64,000 nt of DNA from Procambarus clarkii (lineage: Eukaryota; Arthropoda; Malacostraca; Decapoda; Cambaridae), in contig NC_091188.1 of the NCBI RefSeq assembly GCF_040958095.1, forward strand, positions 5,059,789-5,123,788, read 5' to 3'. Shown in pieces: positions 40,745-52,748 of this stretch (the stretch's first letter is position 1; each line of letters opens with the position of its first letter). The notes below the pieces were generated by a model. It was not told the origin of the DNA and ran no database searches. It was given only the letters and a program-made list of their open reading frames with translations. Made by a program: the position numbers and the translations under genes.

Positions 40745-42593
40745 TCTTTTAACTGTGTCTGAATGATCGAATTTCTGCAATTGTATCTTTTAATCAGTCG
40801 ATTTTCTAATGAAATGATTATTCTTTTTATACTCTTTCAATTACTTTTATTACTTTGTATCTCCAGAAAGTCTCCTCTCTTTCTTGTCATTTCCAGCGTC
40901 TTTAGGTGAAACACCTTCTATCTACCTATCTTCATTCCCAATCACATTAATTATGCGACAAGCCCCCATTGCAAACTTTTTGGGCCTTTTAAAAAAAAGT
41001 TTCTTTTTTGTTCTTAGTGTTTTTTTTTTTCTTTCTTTTGAGGTGGGTATTCCAGATCGAGGAAGAATTCCCCTAGAACGGGTCACACGCAGATGGTGTT
41101 CAGTATTCTGATTGCCTCCTTATGTAGGCTCTTAAAGCTGTTCTGTTGTTTACCTGTTTCCATCAGGATGCTGATGTTATCTTATTTATGCGTGACGACT
41201 CTGGTGTAAAACATAATTAGACAAACGTTTTCAGTTCTCACGTAATGGGAAAACATCACGATAACAATCAGGAACTTATATTTGAGATGAATTAAGATAA
41301 CTGTAAGCTACTTACTACCAGCCAACAGAAACCAGCCTACATGTAAAGTCTCCATCCAAAAAAATTATAATATTCACAAATTTAAAAAAAAAAGAGACTT
41401 GACCCATACCTGTGAGGGATAAATTACGAAGAAAGGGTGTGCCTGGGTGAATATATGTGCATGAATATGTATGTATCTATGTGCGTACGAGACACGCGCG
41501 TGTGTGTGTGTGTGTGTGTGTGTGCGCTCGCACGATAATACAGGAGGTATCCAGGTGTGCTCCTAAGCCGCAGGTGGTCGTCTCAGAGCTCCACCTCTGA
41601 GATAACAACCCAGTCACTCCCAAACGCCACAATAGGCTTTCCAGCTAATTGAGGAATGTTGGCCAGAGTTCGCGTTGCTTGTCTATTAATACCGTGAGTG
41701 ATCGCCGTTCTTTAGATAAAACTTTCAAGCCCTCAACCTTAACTTCTCAGCGAAGAAAGACGTCATTAGGAAAATGATTACTGGATGAGTTCCTGTTAAG
41801 GGGGGTATATAGTTTTTTTTTATAAATGATTGATTTAAAAGGCCTAAAATGATTTTTTAGGCCTTTTCTCTCTCTCTGTTTAGTCACTGTATACATTTTA
41901 CTTAATTACTGAATTTCGGCTCAATTCTTCTGATTTAGTGTTAGAGGCAATTATATATATATTAAACAACACACTCAAAATATACTACGTTAAAATAAAT
42001 GTATATATTTTCCTGTCTATATGAATATATATAGCATCCGGGGCGATAAATAAGCTATATAAATGTATTTATCTGCCCTAATGATTTAATGTGTAGCTAG
42101 ATTGCCAATGTAAGACAATTTTATAAAAATAATACAATTAAACTCTACGGACATGCCTTGCCGTGTTTTATTATCTTTGTTCTTTCCTTACCAACTTCGT
42201 TTCAACTATTTCCCTTCTCTCTCTCTCTTCTCCCCTCACTTCCTCATTTGTTGCCATCTACTTCTTTACTTTTAGTTTCCGTTTCTTGAATGTTACCATT
42301 ATTTTATCCTTCCTATAGTCCTTCATAGACATCTCTTCATCCCTGTGTCTAAATTTTTCTTCCTTATAGTCCAACTTTTTTTCCTTTCTCACTCTTTTCA
42401 TCATTATCTCCCGTCCTATATTCGCCACTACCTCCTTCCATTCCCCAATCCCTATCTTCCATCCTATCTCTTTCTCTCCTTTCCTTTCTACTTTTCGTCC
42501 TTTTTTCGATGTGTCTTTCTTCCCTCGACTCTCTTCCCTCCGTGCATTTCCCCTTTTGTGTTTTTCGTCCTTCGTCTCTCACCTTCTCTTGAT

Positions 42594-42625
<32 letters not shown>

Positions 42626-42940
42626 TTTGTACTTCTCTCTGTCTCCCCCTCTCCGTCCCTGCGTGATGCATGAGTGTACCCATCTGGTCGTCGCTTCCCC
42701 GGAACATTTAATACCTGTGCTTGCGCCCCCTTCAATCTGTGGTTCTGCTCACACTTGTAATGCCTTGCTGTTTATGGTCCACTCTCCCTCAAACCAATCT
42801 CCAATATGCTGTGTTTTTTTATTGGAATAAATTAGTGTGCGGTGTCTTATTTGGTGTTGTAATGTGAACATTATAGTATGAGCATTCTTGTGTTGATTTA
42901 TATATGGTATATTTATTTGATATTGATAGTGTTATGACTC
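40745..42940. other. Spacer or intron upstream of the receptor exon
   Basis: No exon with recognisable receptor sequence is visible here. The first exon of the receptor gene must lie upstream, either unrecognised in this window or outside it. A pyrimidine-rich stretch (42190-42680) gives a Ser/Pro/Phe-rich 161-codon frame with no domain. A short (GT)n lies at 41499-41524 and a hairpin at 41837-41867. Confidence 0.5.
41837..41867. repeat. Hairpin, 13-bp perfect stem
   Basis: AAAAGGCCTAAAA at 41837-41849 pairs with TTTTAGGCCTTTT at 41855-41867 across a 5-nt loop. Each arm itself contains AGGCCT. Confidence 0.85.
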
Positions 42941-42987
42941 TTTGGTTAGGGGGTCTGTGGGTATAATGTTGCGTTATGGTTTGTTAA

Positions 42988-43006
42988 TATGTCTCTGTTT
43001 TTGCAG
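42988..43006 (+). promoter_or_regulatory. Probable intron 3' splice acceptor
   Basis: The pyrimidine-rich TGTCTCTGTTTTTGCAG ends at 43006 directly before the receptor coding sequence. It is in the right place for the acceptor of the large coding exon. The open frame reads through it back to an ATG at 42942, but the upstream residues have no receptor character. Confidence 0.75.
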
Positions 43007-45634
43007 GCGAAAGGAGCAGCTGGGTGTACTTTCTCCTGAAGAAGAGTGCGGTGGCCAGGGGACGCCCAGGGGCCCTCCTGGGGTTACCGTGGTCAACTGC
43101 AGCAGCCTTGGTGACTGGTTCGACGTCGCCTCGGGTCAAAACCTCTCGTGGCCTCTCGATAACGTCACCGCCGGCTGCGACGGGAACGTTTCCGTCTGGG
43201 GCAACGCCACCGAGTACTCTATCTACGACAGCCCTCCGCCCTTCAGCCTTCCTTCCACCATCTTCATCGGCGTGTGTCTCACTCTCTGCATCATTATCAC
43301 CGTCTTCGGGAACATCCTGGTGCTAATGGCCTTTATCTGTGAGCGGGCCATCAGACAACCGTCGAACTACTTTCTGGCCTCGTTAGCTGTGACTGATATT
43401 CTGATAGGGAGTGTCTCCATGCCCTTCTACACCGTGTACGTCCTGATTGGCTACTGGGATCTGGGACCAATACTGTGCGACCTGTGGCTCTCCGTGGACT
43501 ACACCGTGTGCCTCGTCTCACAGTTCACGGTGCTTCTCATCACCATCGACAGGTTCTGTTCCGTCAAGATCGCCGCAAGATACCGCGCCTGGCGCACCAA
43601 GAATCGTGTGATAGTTATGATTCTTGTGACCTGGGTCATTCCGGCCCTTCTCTTCTTTGTCAGCATATTTGGCTGGGAACACTTCATCGGGTACCGCGAT
43701 CTTGGACCCGGGGAGTGTATGGTCCAGTTCCTGAAGGACCCAATCTTCAACACGTCTCTCATCGTCGCTTACTACTGGATCCCACTGATCGCGCTCTTCG
43801 TCCTCTATGCCGGCATTTATCAGACTGCCTACCAGATGTCTAAAAAGGCGCGAGAGAAGAGAAAACAGGCTCAGGCAATGATGAATTTAAAGCCGTCAGC
43901 GGCCCCAGCCAGCTGCAGGCCCAGTCCAATGCCGACGCCCACCATGCCTCACCCCACCAACAGGACGAGCAACGGCGGCAAAAGCACCAATAGCGACGAC
44001 GGGGGTCACGCTGACGAGGGTAAGAGCGAAGGCAAGATGACCATGTCCAAGACTCAGAGCACCATCATTAGCCAGGATAAACCCAAGTGTGAGACGCAGA
44101 GCGGCGCCGCTCCTGTGCTAGCCGGGAACGACACCACCTGCTCCCAGAAAATGTCCACGACAGCGACGACTGAGACAACAAGTTTCATGGAGAAGAAGGT
44201 ACTGGGGAAGGATCTCGAGAAGTCCAGCAGCGGCATTGAGAGCGAAGATGAGAAAAGAGACAGCAACACAAGCTTGCCCAAGATCGAGCCCCTGACGCCG
44301 TCGCGCAAAAGGGCTCCAACGAGCGAATGTCAGACCAACTGCCTGGACCAGTGTTTGCTTGACTCTGACAACCCTCACCAGTGTCTGGCGACACCGGTCA
44401 TTCACCCCGTGCCGGCCGACTCCGTGGCAGCTATCTTGGGCACCAGCCAAATAAATAATGGTATTATTCACAACGGGCTCGGCAGCCCGATAGTATCCCC
44501 ATTCGATGACCTCCCCATTGTGCCTCCTCCTCCTAACGAGCCCAACCAGCTCCTGGTGCTGCCCCTCGCGGCCTCCACGCCTCTCACCCCCTGCACCGTG
44601 TCTGTTGTCGAACCCATCGCCCCTCCCGCCATGTTCGCCGACCTCCCAGCTCCCCAAAGACCGACCTCATTGGAACTCAAACTCAGTGTGTCTCTATGTC
44701 CAATTTACGACTCTGTGATGTCAATGGATACTAGTGATATGAAGTTTATGGATGAGAGCTCAGTCGTTGTTCCTTCCCCCGTGGTAGAGACGCCTCCGTC
44801 CTCCAGCTGGACCCAACAGGACGCCACTCTCTCTCCTGATGATCTCGCACGACGCCTGGACGCGGCGACGGCAGCCGGTTCACCAGCCAACACTGTCACA
44901 CCCACTCCAATGCCCTCGATTAACGGTTATGGGTCTCTCCGTCTCGACGTTTCCCCACTAAGGACGACGCCAACGTCAGAATCAAGCCCGCCTCTCCCTC
45001 CCCCTCCAACACCCAACATCGAACCCTCACCATCACCCCCACGTAGAGAACCGAAGACCACGCCACCGCCCACAGACACCTCCACAACAATAAAGATCAG
45101 CTTAGCTCCTCCTGCTCCTCCTCCTCCCATAGTGTCAGTAACACCTAGCAGTCATCCTAACAGTATACAAACCTCTGGAATCCCAGCCAACGGAGGCCCG
45201 CCAAGTGCCTCTCTCACCGTCACGAGCAGAGGCCGCGAAAGCAGCATCGAACCTGACAGCTGCGCCGAGCCATCTCACGTGGACGAGATCGCCAAGCCGA
45301 AGAAAGGCGTCTTCAAGAGCTTAGGTAAAAAGATACGCTTCAAGAAGAAAAAGAAAGAGCCGGAGGAGAAGAAATCCAAATCACAGAACCGAGCAAACAA
45401 AGCCCTGAAGACCATTTCAGTGATCATGGGAGCCTTCGTGGCTTGCTGGACACCTTACCACATCATCGCCATCATGGAGTCATTTTGCCTCTGCACCAAC
45501 AGTCACGTGTACATGTTTTTCTACTTCCTGTGCTACGCCAACAGCCCATCAACCCGTTCTGCTACGCCCTCGCTAACCAGCAGTTCAAGAAAACATTCAT
45601 GAGACTCCTCAGAGGAGACTTCCACGTTACTTAA
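43007..45634 (+). CDS. mAChR-B: Muscarinic acetylcholine receptor, B type (large 3' coding exon, frameshifted in TM7)
   Basis: Class A GPCR for acetylcholine at the plasma membrane. Residues are numbered from the open frame at 42942. The N-terminus has five N-x-S/T sequons (52-90). TM1 spans about 104-130 (GN at 123-124), TM2 142-164 (D152) and TM3 176-203. Asp186 is the expected amine contact, followed by Tyr187, and DRF (203-205) replaces DRY. TM4 contains W231. Cys179 and Cys259 form the expected disulphide. TM5 spans 269-298 (P281). A loop of about 520 residues, Pro/Ser/Thr-rich with a Lys-rich end (785-815), precedes TM6 (CWTPYH, W836). TM7 starts normally, but one base is missing in the CCC at 45545-45547. 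The expected NPFCY and FKKTF ending follows in the next frame and stops at 45634. DRFCSVK and the TM3 sequence point to arthropod B-type receptors (gar-2 relatives), usually Gi/o-coupled in studied species. The first coding exon is not seen. The ATG at 42942 is probably not the start, because a splice acceptor ends at 43006. Lesion or sequencing error cannot be decided here. Confidence 0.93.
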
Positions 45635-46045
45635 TGTTGTGCCCATTATGTAGAATCGACGCTGTTTTGTAAGGTCTATCGTGTAAGGTATACGCTCGTA
45701 GGTTAATGGCGTTTCTTACCATATTAATGCAAGCTGGTTATAAAGGGGGACCCATACATTGTATAGTGATGAAAAAGAATTTAAGTTACTCTACTGCCCG
45801 GCCGGGGAGACTCGCCTACTTGTTCAGACTTTGAGAAAAATTGAAGGAAGTCTTTTTTTTATCCATTGTTAAGCTTGTGAATCTATTTCAGTCTTGAGTT
45901 ATTGACCTAACTGCGAATGCAGCGATTAAAATAGTTTTTCAAAATAGACAATGATACTTAAATCCTTAATTTTCTTTTAATAATTATGCAAAAGTGCAAA
46001 TGATTATTGCGTCTCACAACATAGGAGTCACAAAGTGCCTTTCAC
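45635..46045 (+). other. Probable 3' UTR and downstream flank of the receptor gene
   Basis: AT-rich non-coding sequence after the receptor stop. No canonical AATAAA is seen close by. An ATTAAA at 45925-45930 is a possible variant polyadenylation signal. The transcript end is uncertain and could reach into the following array. Confidence 0.5.
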
Positions 46046-46050
46046 ACCTC

Positions 46051-47255
46051 AGAGTCACACTGTAACTAACTCATCAAGAATCACACTGTAACTAACTCAT
46101 CAAGAATCACACAGTAACTTACTCATCAAGAATCACACAGTAACTAACTCATCAAGAATCACACAGTAACTAACTCATCAAGAATCACACTGTAACTAAC
46201 TCATCAAGAATCACACAGTAACTTACTCATCAAGAATCACACAGTAACTAACTCATCAAGAATTACACAGTAACTAACTCATCAAGAATTACACAGTAAC
46301 TAACTCATCAACAATTACACAGTAACTAACTCATCAACAATTACACAGCAATTCATCAAGAATTACACAGTAACTTACTCATCAAGAATTACACAGTAAC
46401 TAACTCATCAAGTATTATACAGTAACTAACTCATCACGAATTACACAGTAACTAACTCATCACGAATTACACAGTAACTAACTCATCACGAATTACACAG
46501 TAACTTACTCATCAAGAATCACACAGCAACTAACTCATCAAGAATCACACAGTAACTAACTCATCAAGAATTACACAGTAACTCATCAAAAATTACACAG
46601 TAACAAACTCATCAAGAATCACACAGTAACTAACTCATCAAGAATCACACAGTAACTTACTCATCAAAAATTACACAGTAACTAACTCATCAAGAATCAC
46701 ACAGTAACTAACTCATCAAGAATCACACAGTAACTTACTCATCAAGAATCACACAGTAACTAACTCATCAAGAATCACACAGTAACTAACTCATCAAGAA
46801 TTACACAGTAACTAACTCATCAACAATTACAAAGTAACTCATCAAGAATTACACAGTAACTCATCAAGAATTACACAGTAACTTACTCATCAAAAATTAC
46901 ACAGTAACTAACTCATCAAGAATCTCACAGTAACTAACTCATAAAGAATCACACAGTAACTTACTCATCAAGAATCACACAGTAACTAACTCATCAAGAA
47001 TCACACAGTAACTTACTCATCAAGAATCACACATTAACTAACTCGTCAAGAATCGCACAGTAACTAACTCATCAAGAATCACACAGTAACTAACTCATCA
47101 AGAATTACACAGTAACTAACTCATCAAGAATTACACAGTAACTCACCAAAAATTACACAGTGACTTACTCATCAAGAATCACATGATAACTTACTCATCA
47201 AGAATCACACGATAACTTACTCATCAAGAATCACACGATAATTTCCTCCTCAAGA
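46051..47255. repeat. Large minisatellite, about 26-bp unit, roughly 45 copies
   Basis: A unit containing CACAGTAACTAACTCATCAA repeats over about 1.2 kb. Most units are 26 bp. Some are shortened to about 18 bp by loss of one TAACTAAC half. Units differ by common point variants: TCACAC or TTACAC, ACTAACTC or ACTTACTC, and AAGAAT, AACAAT or ACGAAT. Similar variants cluster, suggesting higher-order duplications. It starts about 415 bp after the receptor stop codon. Confidence 0.95.
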
Positions 47256-47259
47256 ATCA

Positions 47260-47835
47260 CACGGTAACTTACACCTCATAAACCACACGGTGCCACTTAC
47301 GTATAAATAATTACACGTTGCCACAAAGAACTCTATAGAGCTCTCAAGTGCCTCTTAAAAACTCTCACACTACACTTTAAACGTGACACGACGGCACACT
47401 CCAACAAGAGTCTCAATGTTCAACTCTCAAAATCAGCTGATGACGTAAACACATCAAGCATCACATGGTGTCACTAGCACAGATCAAGAGTCACATGATG
47501 GATGATTGACTAATCAACTCCACCAGCCCAAGACAACTAGGTATAATAGAGTCCACATGCAGAGAGACACACTTACCACACCTCGCTACTCCGAGGAAAA
47601 CTCAGTCAAAAAACAGAGACATTTGGCAAAGATACGTGTAAAAATTGTTTCAGTTTATATTTTTTTCCTAAAGCGATTTTAACTTCTCTAATGCAATATT
47701 TATATATTATCTTTTTTAATAGCGAGTTTTCTCGGTGGGCAGAGAGAATAGCGAATGAATACGTGGTCTCTTAGGGTTGGGAATATCGTTCAAGGCTCTA
47801 CTGTTGTTGTAGTCTTATTTTTTTTTTTGTTGGGC
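47260..47835. other. Unassigned spacer
   Basis: The first part (to about 47500) keeps scattered CACAC and TCAAGAGTCACA words, likely a decayed edge of the preceding array. No gene recognised. Confidence 0.45.
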
Positions 47836-47837
47836 AT

Positions 47838-48110
47838 GTATACTGTTTACTTCCTTGAACTGTTTACCATGTATACTGTTTACTTCCTTGATCTGTTTAC
47901 CATGTATACTGTTTACTTCCTTGATCTGTTTACCATGTATATTGTTTACTTCCTTGATCTGTTTACCATGTATACTGTTTACTTCCTTGATCTGTTTACC
48001 ATGTATACTGTTTACTTCCTTGATCTGTTTACCATGTTTACTGTTTACTTCCTTGATCTGTTTACCATGTATACTGTTTACTTCCTTGATCTGTTTACCA
48101 TGTATTCTGT
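47838..48110. repeat. 33-bp minisatellite, 8 copies
   Basis: A unit starting ATGTATACTGTTTACTTCCT repeats every 33 bp. Diverged relatives (ATGTATACTATTTATTTCTC and others) continue to about 48300. The 33-bp period keeps all frames open, producing a hydrophobic repeat peptide that should not be read as a membrane protein. Confidence 0.95.
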
Positions 48111-48309
48111 CTCCTTCCGGTTTTACTTGATATGTGTACTGTTTCATTCTCTATTCCGTTAATTAGATATACGGTTTATTTCTTTGAGGAGTAGACCATG
48201 TATACTATTTATTTCTCCCTGTTTTGTTGACGATGTATACTATTTCTTTTCATATTCTCCTGACCATGTGCTCTGTTTCTTTCATTCACTCTGTTGACTA
48301 TGTCCAACC

Positions 48310-49465
48310 CTGTTTTAGTGACTACGTTCATAATGTGAACGCAGTGTTGCATCGCCTTGTTTTGCTCTCCCTAAATGATGATAGCAAATTATAATCTTGA
48401 TTTTTTGTGTGTGATGGAGCTAACAGGACAAACACACGAAGACATTATAAACATAAATAAACACCTGAGAGTGTTTACATGTGGACAATTGTAACCATGG
48501 TGGGCCAAATGTGTAAACAATTTACCAAATGATCATTAAGTCAGGATTTACTGATAGGTATTTCCAAGTTTTTAATGAACCAAAATATGTATGATGTTTC
48601 ATAGCATTTTTTTCTATTTTTTTTGCGCATTAATGGGTTTTAAATTCTTTTTTTTTTATAGGGTGCAGCTAATGAGTTTACATCAATTTAGCTATTAAAT
48701 ATGTATATAAAATTTTAACGAAGATATTAGCTGTTAAAAATATGTTCTATACATACTGGGAAGAATATTTTATTCTGGATATAAATCTCAGTTACCTGGT
48801 TACATGCATTACAAATTATTATTTTATGTAAGTCACATAACTCAATTTGAGGATAACATCAAAACGAAAACGGGAAGTTTTACTCTGTAATAAAAAAAGA
48901 GAGTATATGAACTCCTGCGAGAGTAAATTCATTGACCATGATCTAGGTGACACAATCTCTTTGACTTTAGCAGTTCCCCCTCAACCGTTTTCTTTAGTGT
49001 TTAATATTAAAGTTGGAGTATCAAATTGTAGCCGATGTCATCGACTTTACCTCAATTGGCACCCTCAAGTTTGTGACGATTCCGCGAGAGTGTTGTGACT
49101 CGCCGCCGCACCTGGTGTGTGTCTGTGTGTGCGTGCGTGTGTGTGAGTGAGTGTGTGTGTGTGTGTGTGTGTGTGTATTTCCCCGCGGACTGTTTTCAGC
49201 GAACACACACACACACGCACAGCTGGCTCGCCTAGGTTACAGCGCGACGATGGTTGAGAATATAGCGTAAATATTTCTGGGAGCCTGCCCTATGAGCCTT
49301 GAACGTCGGGGAAGCACCTCAAGGGCGTTCTGTGCCTACTCTCATGTCCCTTCCTCCGTAGACGCAACAGTTCTATAGATCGTTCTTCACCCAGGTACTA
49401 ATGGCAGCTAGTAATAACTTCGGGTTAGCTTTCAAGCGTCTTGAATCGGCAACTGTTGAAGGGAC
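48310..49465. other. Unassigned spacer
   Basis: An 83-codon frame at 48847-49098 has no recognisable motif. A short interrupted (GT)n lies at 49117-49176. No gene supported. Confidence 0.4.
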
Positions 49466-49469
49466 AGAT

Positions 49470-49532
49470 GCTGGGCAGTGTTGGGGCAGTGTTGGGCAGT
49501 GTTGGGCAGTGTTGGGGCAGTGTTGGGCAGTG
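49470..49532. repeat. Short GTGTTGGGCA repeat
   Basis: Six copies of a 10-11-bp unit, GTGTTGGG(G)CA. Confidence 0.9.
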
Positions 49533-49539
49533 GGCAAAG

Positions 49540-51850
49540 ATCCGTCGGTGGTGAACGGATCAGTGTACACCTGTGTTCAAGGAAGCGCACCTTCACTGCC
49601 ATATTTCTTAAGTAATAGAATTCACCGCAGCGGGCTTATTGGCTCATTCAAGACGATGCCCATTTACATTCACTCCCCCTCCCCCCCCCCTCCCTCGTGT
49701 ATCTATCGAACCTATTTTTAAAGATGATCATACGAATAAATTCAAACATGTTAGCCGGCAGCCTATTCCACTCGTCTGCTTCCCTCTGTTGCCAAATCAG
49801 TACATCCTCATCATATCCTAACTGAACTTGAACATATTCAGCTTAGGGCCATCGTCACGGGTTCGAACCTGGTCTGATGGTTCCAAGATTCTGCTCACAT
49901 CTTTCCTGTTGACATCAGTCATCGAACTAAAGACCTTGACTATGGCTCTCCCTCGCCCCAGGGAGCCCAGGTCGAGCTCCCTGGGGCTCTTCTTTTATGG
50001 AAGGTCCTGAATATCATTCTGACCATCCTGTGTTGGATTTCTTCAAGAGAATCGATATCCATTGTCTAAATGTTCCGGTTTATCTGAAAGGTAATGTGAG
50101 TGTGGTAGGAGTTGGTTTGGCGTGGGTGTGGTTGGCTTGTGTGGCGTGGGCGTGGTTGGTGTGTCTGGCGTGGGCGTGGTTGGTGTCTGGCGTGGGCGTG
50201 GGGTGAGGGGGTTCCTGGTATTCCTGGCGTGGAGATGGTTAGTGTAAAGGATGGTTGGCGATGATCCCGTGTAGTGGTGGTGCTTGGTTGGTAGTGGTTT
50301 GTTTCGAAGTGTTTGGCGCGTGTTGTGTGAGTGGTGTGTGGTAACCACGCGACGACTACGGTGCGCGTGGTTGTCGCGTGTGTGTGTGTGGCGCTAAGTG
50401 TGGAGGGTGGAAGTGACAACATCAGAGACGAAGATTCAGTCTCCCGAAGACACACAACTGTACTCCTCAAGTACAACAACATTTATAACCCAAACGCCTA
50501 CCAAGACAAGGTGCGCCTCTCTGGAATCTCTCGCCACGTAATTTAAATACATGTAAATAGTTTGAAGCTACTAAATATATTTTAAATAACAATGAAGATG
50601 AATTTGTGAGGACCAGCTTGAAGCTCGGCCATAAAGAGCCTCATTGTGTGTGTTTCTATATTGTGACCAGAGACACGCAGGGTGACAGTCAACTCTTTTT
50701 TTTTTTGTTTACACAGACACAAGAGCCAGCGTGTGCTGTGTTACACAGACAATACCCTTTAGTCTGCCCTGTAGGTTACCCAATCAGTGGAAATCCGTTT
50801 TGCTGTATCCTAAATAACTGTAAGCTGATTTCGGTGTAATTATTATCAATTTCCCATTAGCGAGACATAGTTTCCATTCATTTTTTGGTTCATATATAGG
50901 CCTAGACCGTAGGTAACTGTGTCCTCTTCCAGATCCCAGTCATCGGTGTTTTAACTGTGGCCACTTACTCAATAGACCTCTGGTACCTCCCTCTCCTAAC
51001 TGGGCAAACCTTTTTGGCAAAATATCTTGCCACAAGAATCCACCAGGATTAATATCACTTCCTAGCCAAGAGATAGAAACTATTGAATTACAGCCAAACT
51101 ACCTAAAGACATTAGCTAATTTAAGAAGTAATTATATTTTGATGGGCCCAAATAGCTAATTTAATAAATCTACTTTTTGGCTATCTTAGATACAAGGATA
51201 ATAAGCGCTCTCAGGTCAAGATAGTCTGCTAAACACTTAAGGTTGTCAAGGGAACCATCTTGTCAAACAATCCGAGGACCAAAATTTTGATCCCACACTC
51301 TCCTTCGTTATCAGACGCACGTAGCGAATACGTTAACCTTTCGTTCGTTAGTAGAGACCTTATATTCTTAGTCGCGTTTTAATTAACAGACTTCATGTGG
51401 AGGTATTTCTATAAGTATTTAACTGAGCATGGTTCAAATTTTTTTGTGTGTGTTTGTAAAGGAAAACAATGTTAAATCCAAGTGTTTTTACCTAGTTGTT
51501 CATTGTCTTTAATTACCTTTAATTGAGCTTGCGATGATGGCGCTTTGATTCCTCGCTGTATCAGTTAGACTGTTTTTTTCGAAAGTTGATAAATAAAGTC
51601 TAAATTTGTCATTCTTTTCTCTGCGTTGATTACACGGGCTATGTCTTTTAAATGTTAATTAATGTAGGCGTCAATTAATTTCTGTAATAATAGTTTTGCT
51701 GTTATTATTGTCGTCAACGTCATCATAATAGATAATGATTACATGTATTATTTTATTAGTACTGGAATAGATTTGGTTTTGCCCACTAACAGGAGAGCAT
51801 TGACCAGTCAATTATTTTTTTTTCCTCATGATCAATGTCGCATTTTCTCC
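49540..51850. other. Unassigned spacer with small repeats
   Basis: Contains a GGCGTGGGCGTGGTTGGTGT-type degenerate repeat at 50115-50215. A hairpin at 49955-49987 pairs GCCCCAGGGAG with CTCCCTGGGGC across 11 nt. A T-arm-like word, GGGTTCGAACCTGG, occurs at about 49859. No gene supported. Confidence 0.45.
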
Positions 51851-51856
51851 GGCTCT

Positions 51857-51932
51857 ACGTTTTGACCACAAGGAATGTTTTGACCGCAAGGAACGTTTTG
51901 ACCGCAAAGAACGTTTTGACCGATGTCACCCA
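51857..51932. repeat. 18-bp repeat, 4 copies
   Basis: The unit ACGTTTTGACCGCAAGGA recurs with single-base variants from 51857. Confidence 0.9.
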
Positions 51933-52297
51933 ATTACAACACGGGTGGCACCGTTCCTTCCCCTCAGCCCTTCTTTCCCAGCTCCTCTCGTATCCTGATA
52001 TCCCTTCCTTGTGCTACATAGCCAAACTGACTTAATTAATCACTTCTTAGATACCTTATCTCAGTTTACAGATCAAAGTTGTCGCTGGCGACTAGATTAT
52101 GTTTCTCAATAGGCCTGACTCGCTGGTATACTTGTCTCCTAATGCAGTTAATAACAAGACGAGTGGCTAAAGGCGACAATGAATCTCACGTGGTTGAGAA
52201 TTGTCCCATCAGGTGGAGGTGAGAACAGCAAATTAGGCAGTAAATTAGTAGGGGCATTAAATTAACATTTAGCATGATTTTTAAGTGGTTTCTTCAC

Positions 52298-52662
52298 TCA
52301 GAACCTGGCTGAGTGCGAGGGTGAACGTTCACTATGCCTTTTGAGACGTTCTGTCACTCAGAATCTGGTTAAGTGCAAGGGTGTACGTTCACTATGCCTC
52401 TTGAGACGTTGTGTCACTCAGAATCTGGTTAAGGGCAAGTCTGAACGTTCACTATGCCTCTTGAGACGTTCTGTCACTCAGAACCTTGCTGAGTGCAAGT
52501 CTGAACGTTCACTATGCCTCTTGAGACGTTGTGTCACTCAGAATCTGGTTAAATCCAATGGTGAACGTTCACTATGCCTCTTGAGACGTTCTGTCACTCA
52601 GAATCTGGTTAAGTGCAAGGGTGAACGTTCACTATGCCTCTTGAGACATAGTGAACGTTCAA
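52298..52662. repeat. 60-bp tandem repeat, about 6 copies
   Basis: Each unit contains GAACGTTCACTATGCCTCTT and TGTCACTCAGAATCTGGTTA. The palindrome GAACGTTC is in every unit. The period is exactly 60 and therefore open in frame, giving a 120-codon array peptide. Confidence 0.95.
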
Positions 52663-52748
52663 GGGTGAACACATTATATCCATTCACAACATGGCTTCTA
52701 TAACGTTCATCAGCAAACACTGAAACACTCTTAAATATGCAGACGAAG

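Noticed and set aside
42345-42830. 161-codon frame just upstream of the receptor, considered as an N-terminal exon
   Set aside because: Its sequence comes from a pyrimidine-rich tract, has no receptor character and no convincing donor site in frame with 43007.
46051-47255. CRISPR-like regular repeat
   Set aside because: Units are directly adjacent with no unique spacers, and the surrounding sequence is a eukaryotic nuclear genome.
47755-48162. Hydrophobic repeat peptide that could look like a membrane protein
   Set aside because: It is the translation of a 33-bp minisatellite. The opposite strand is also open with a charged repeat.
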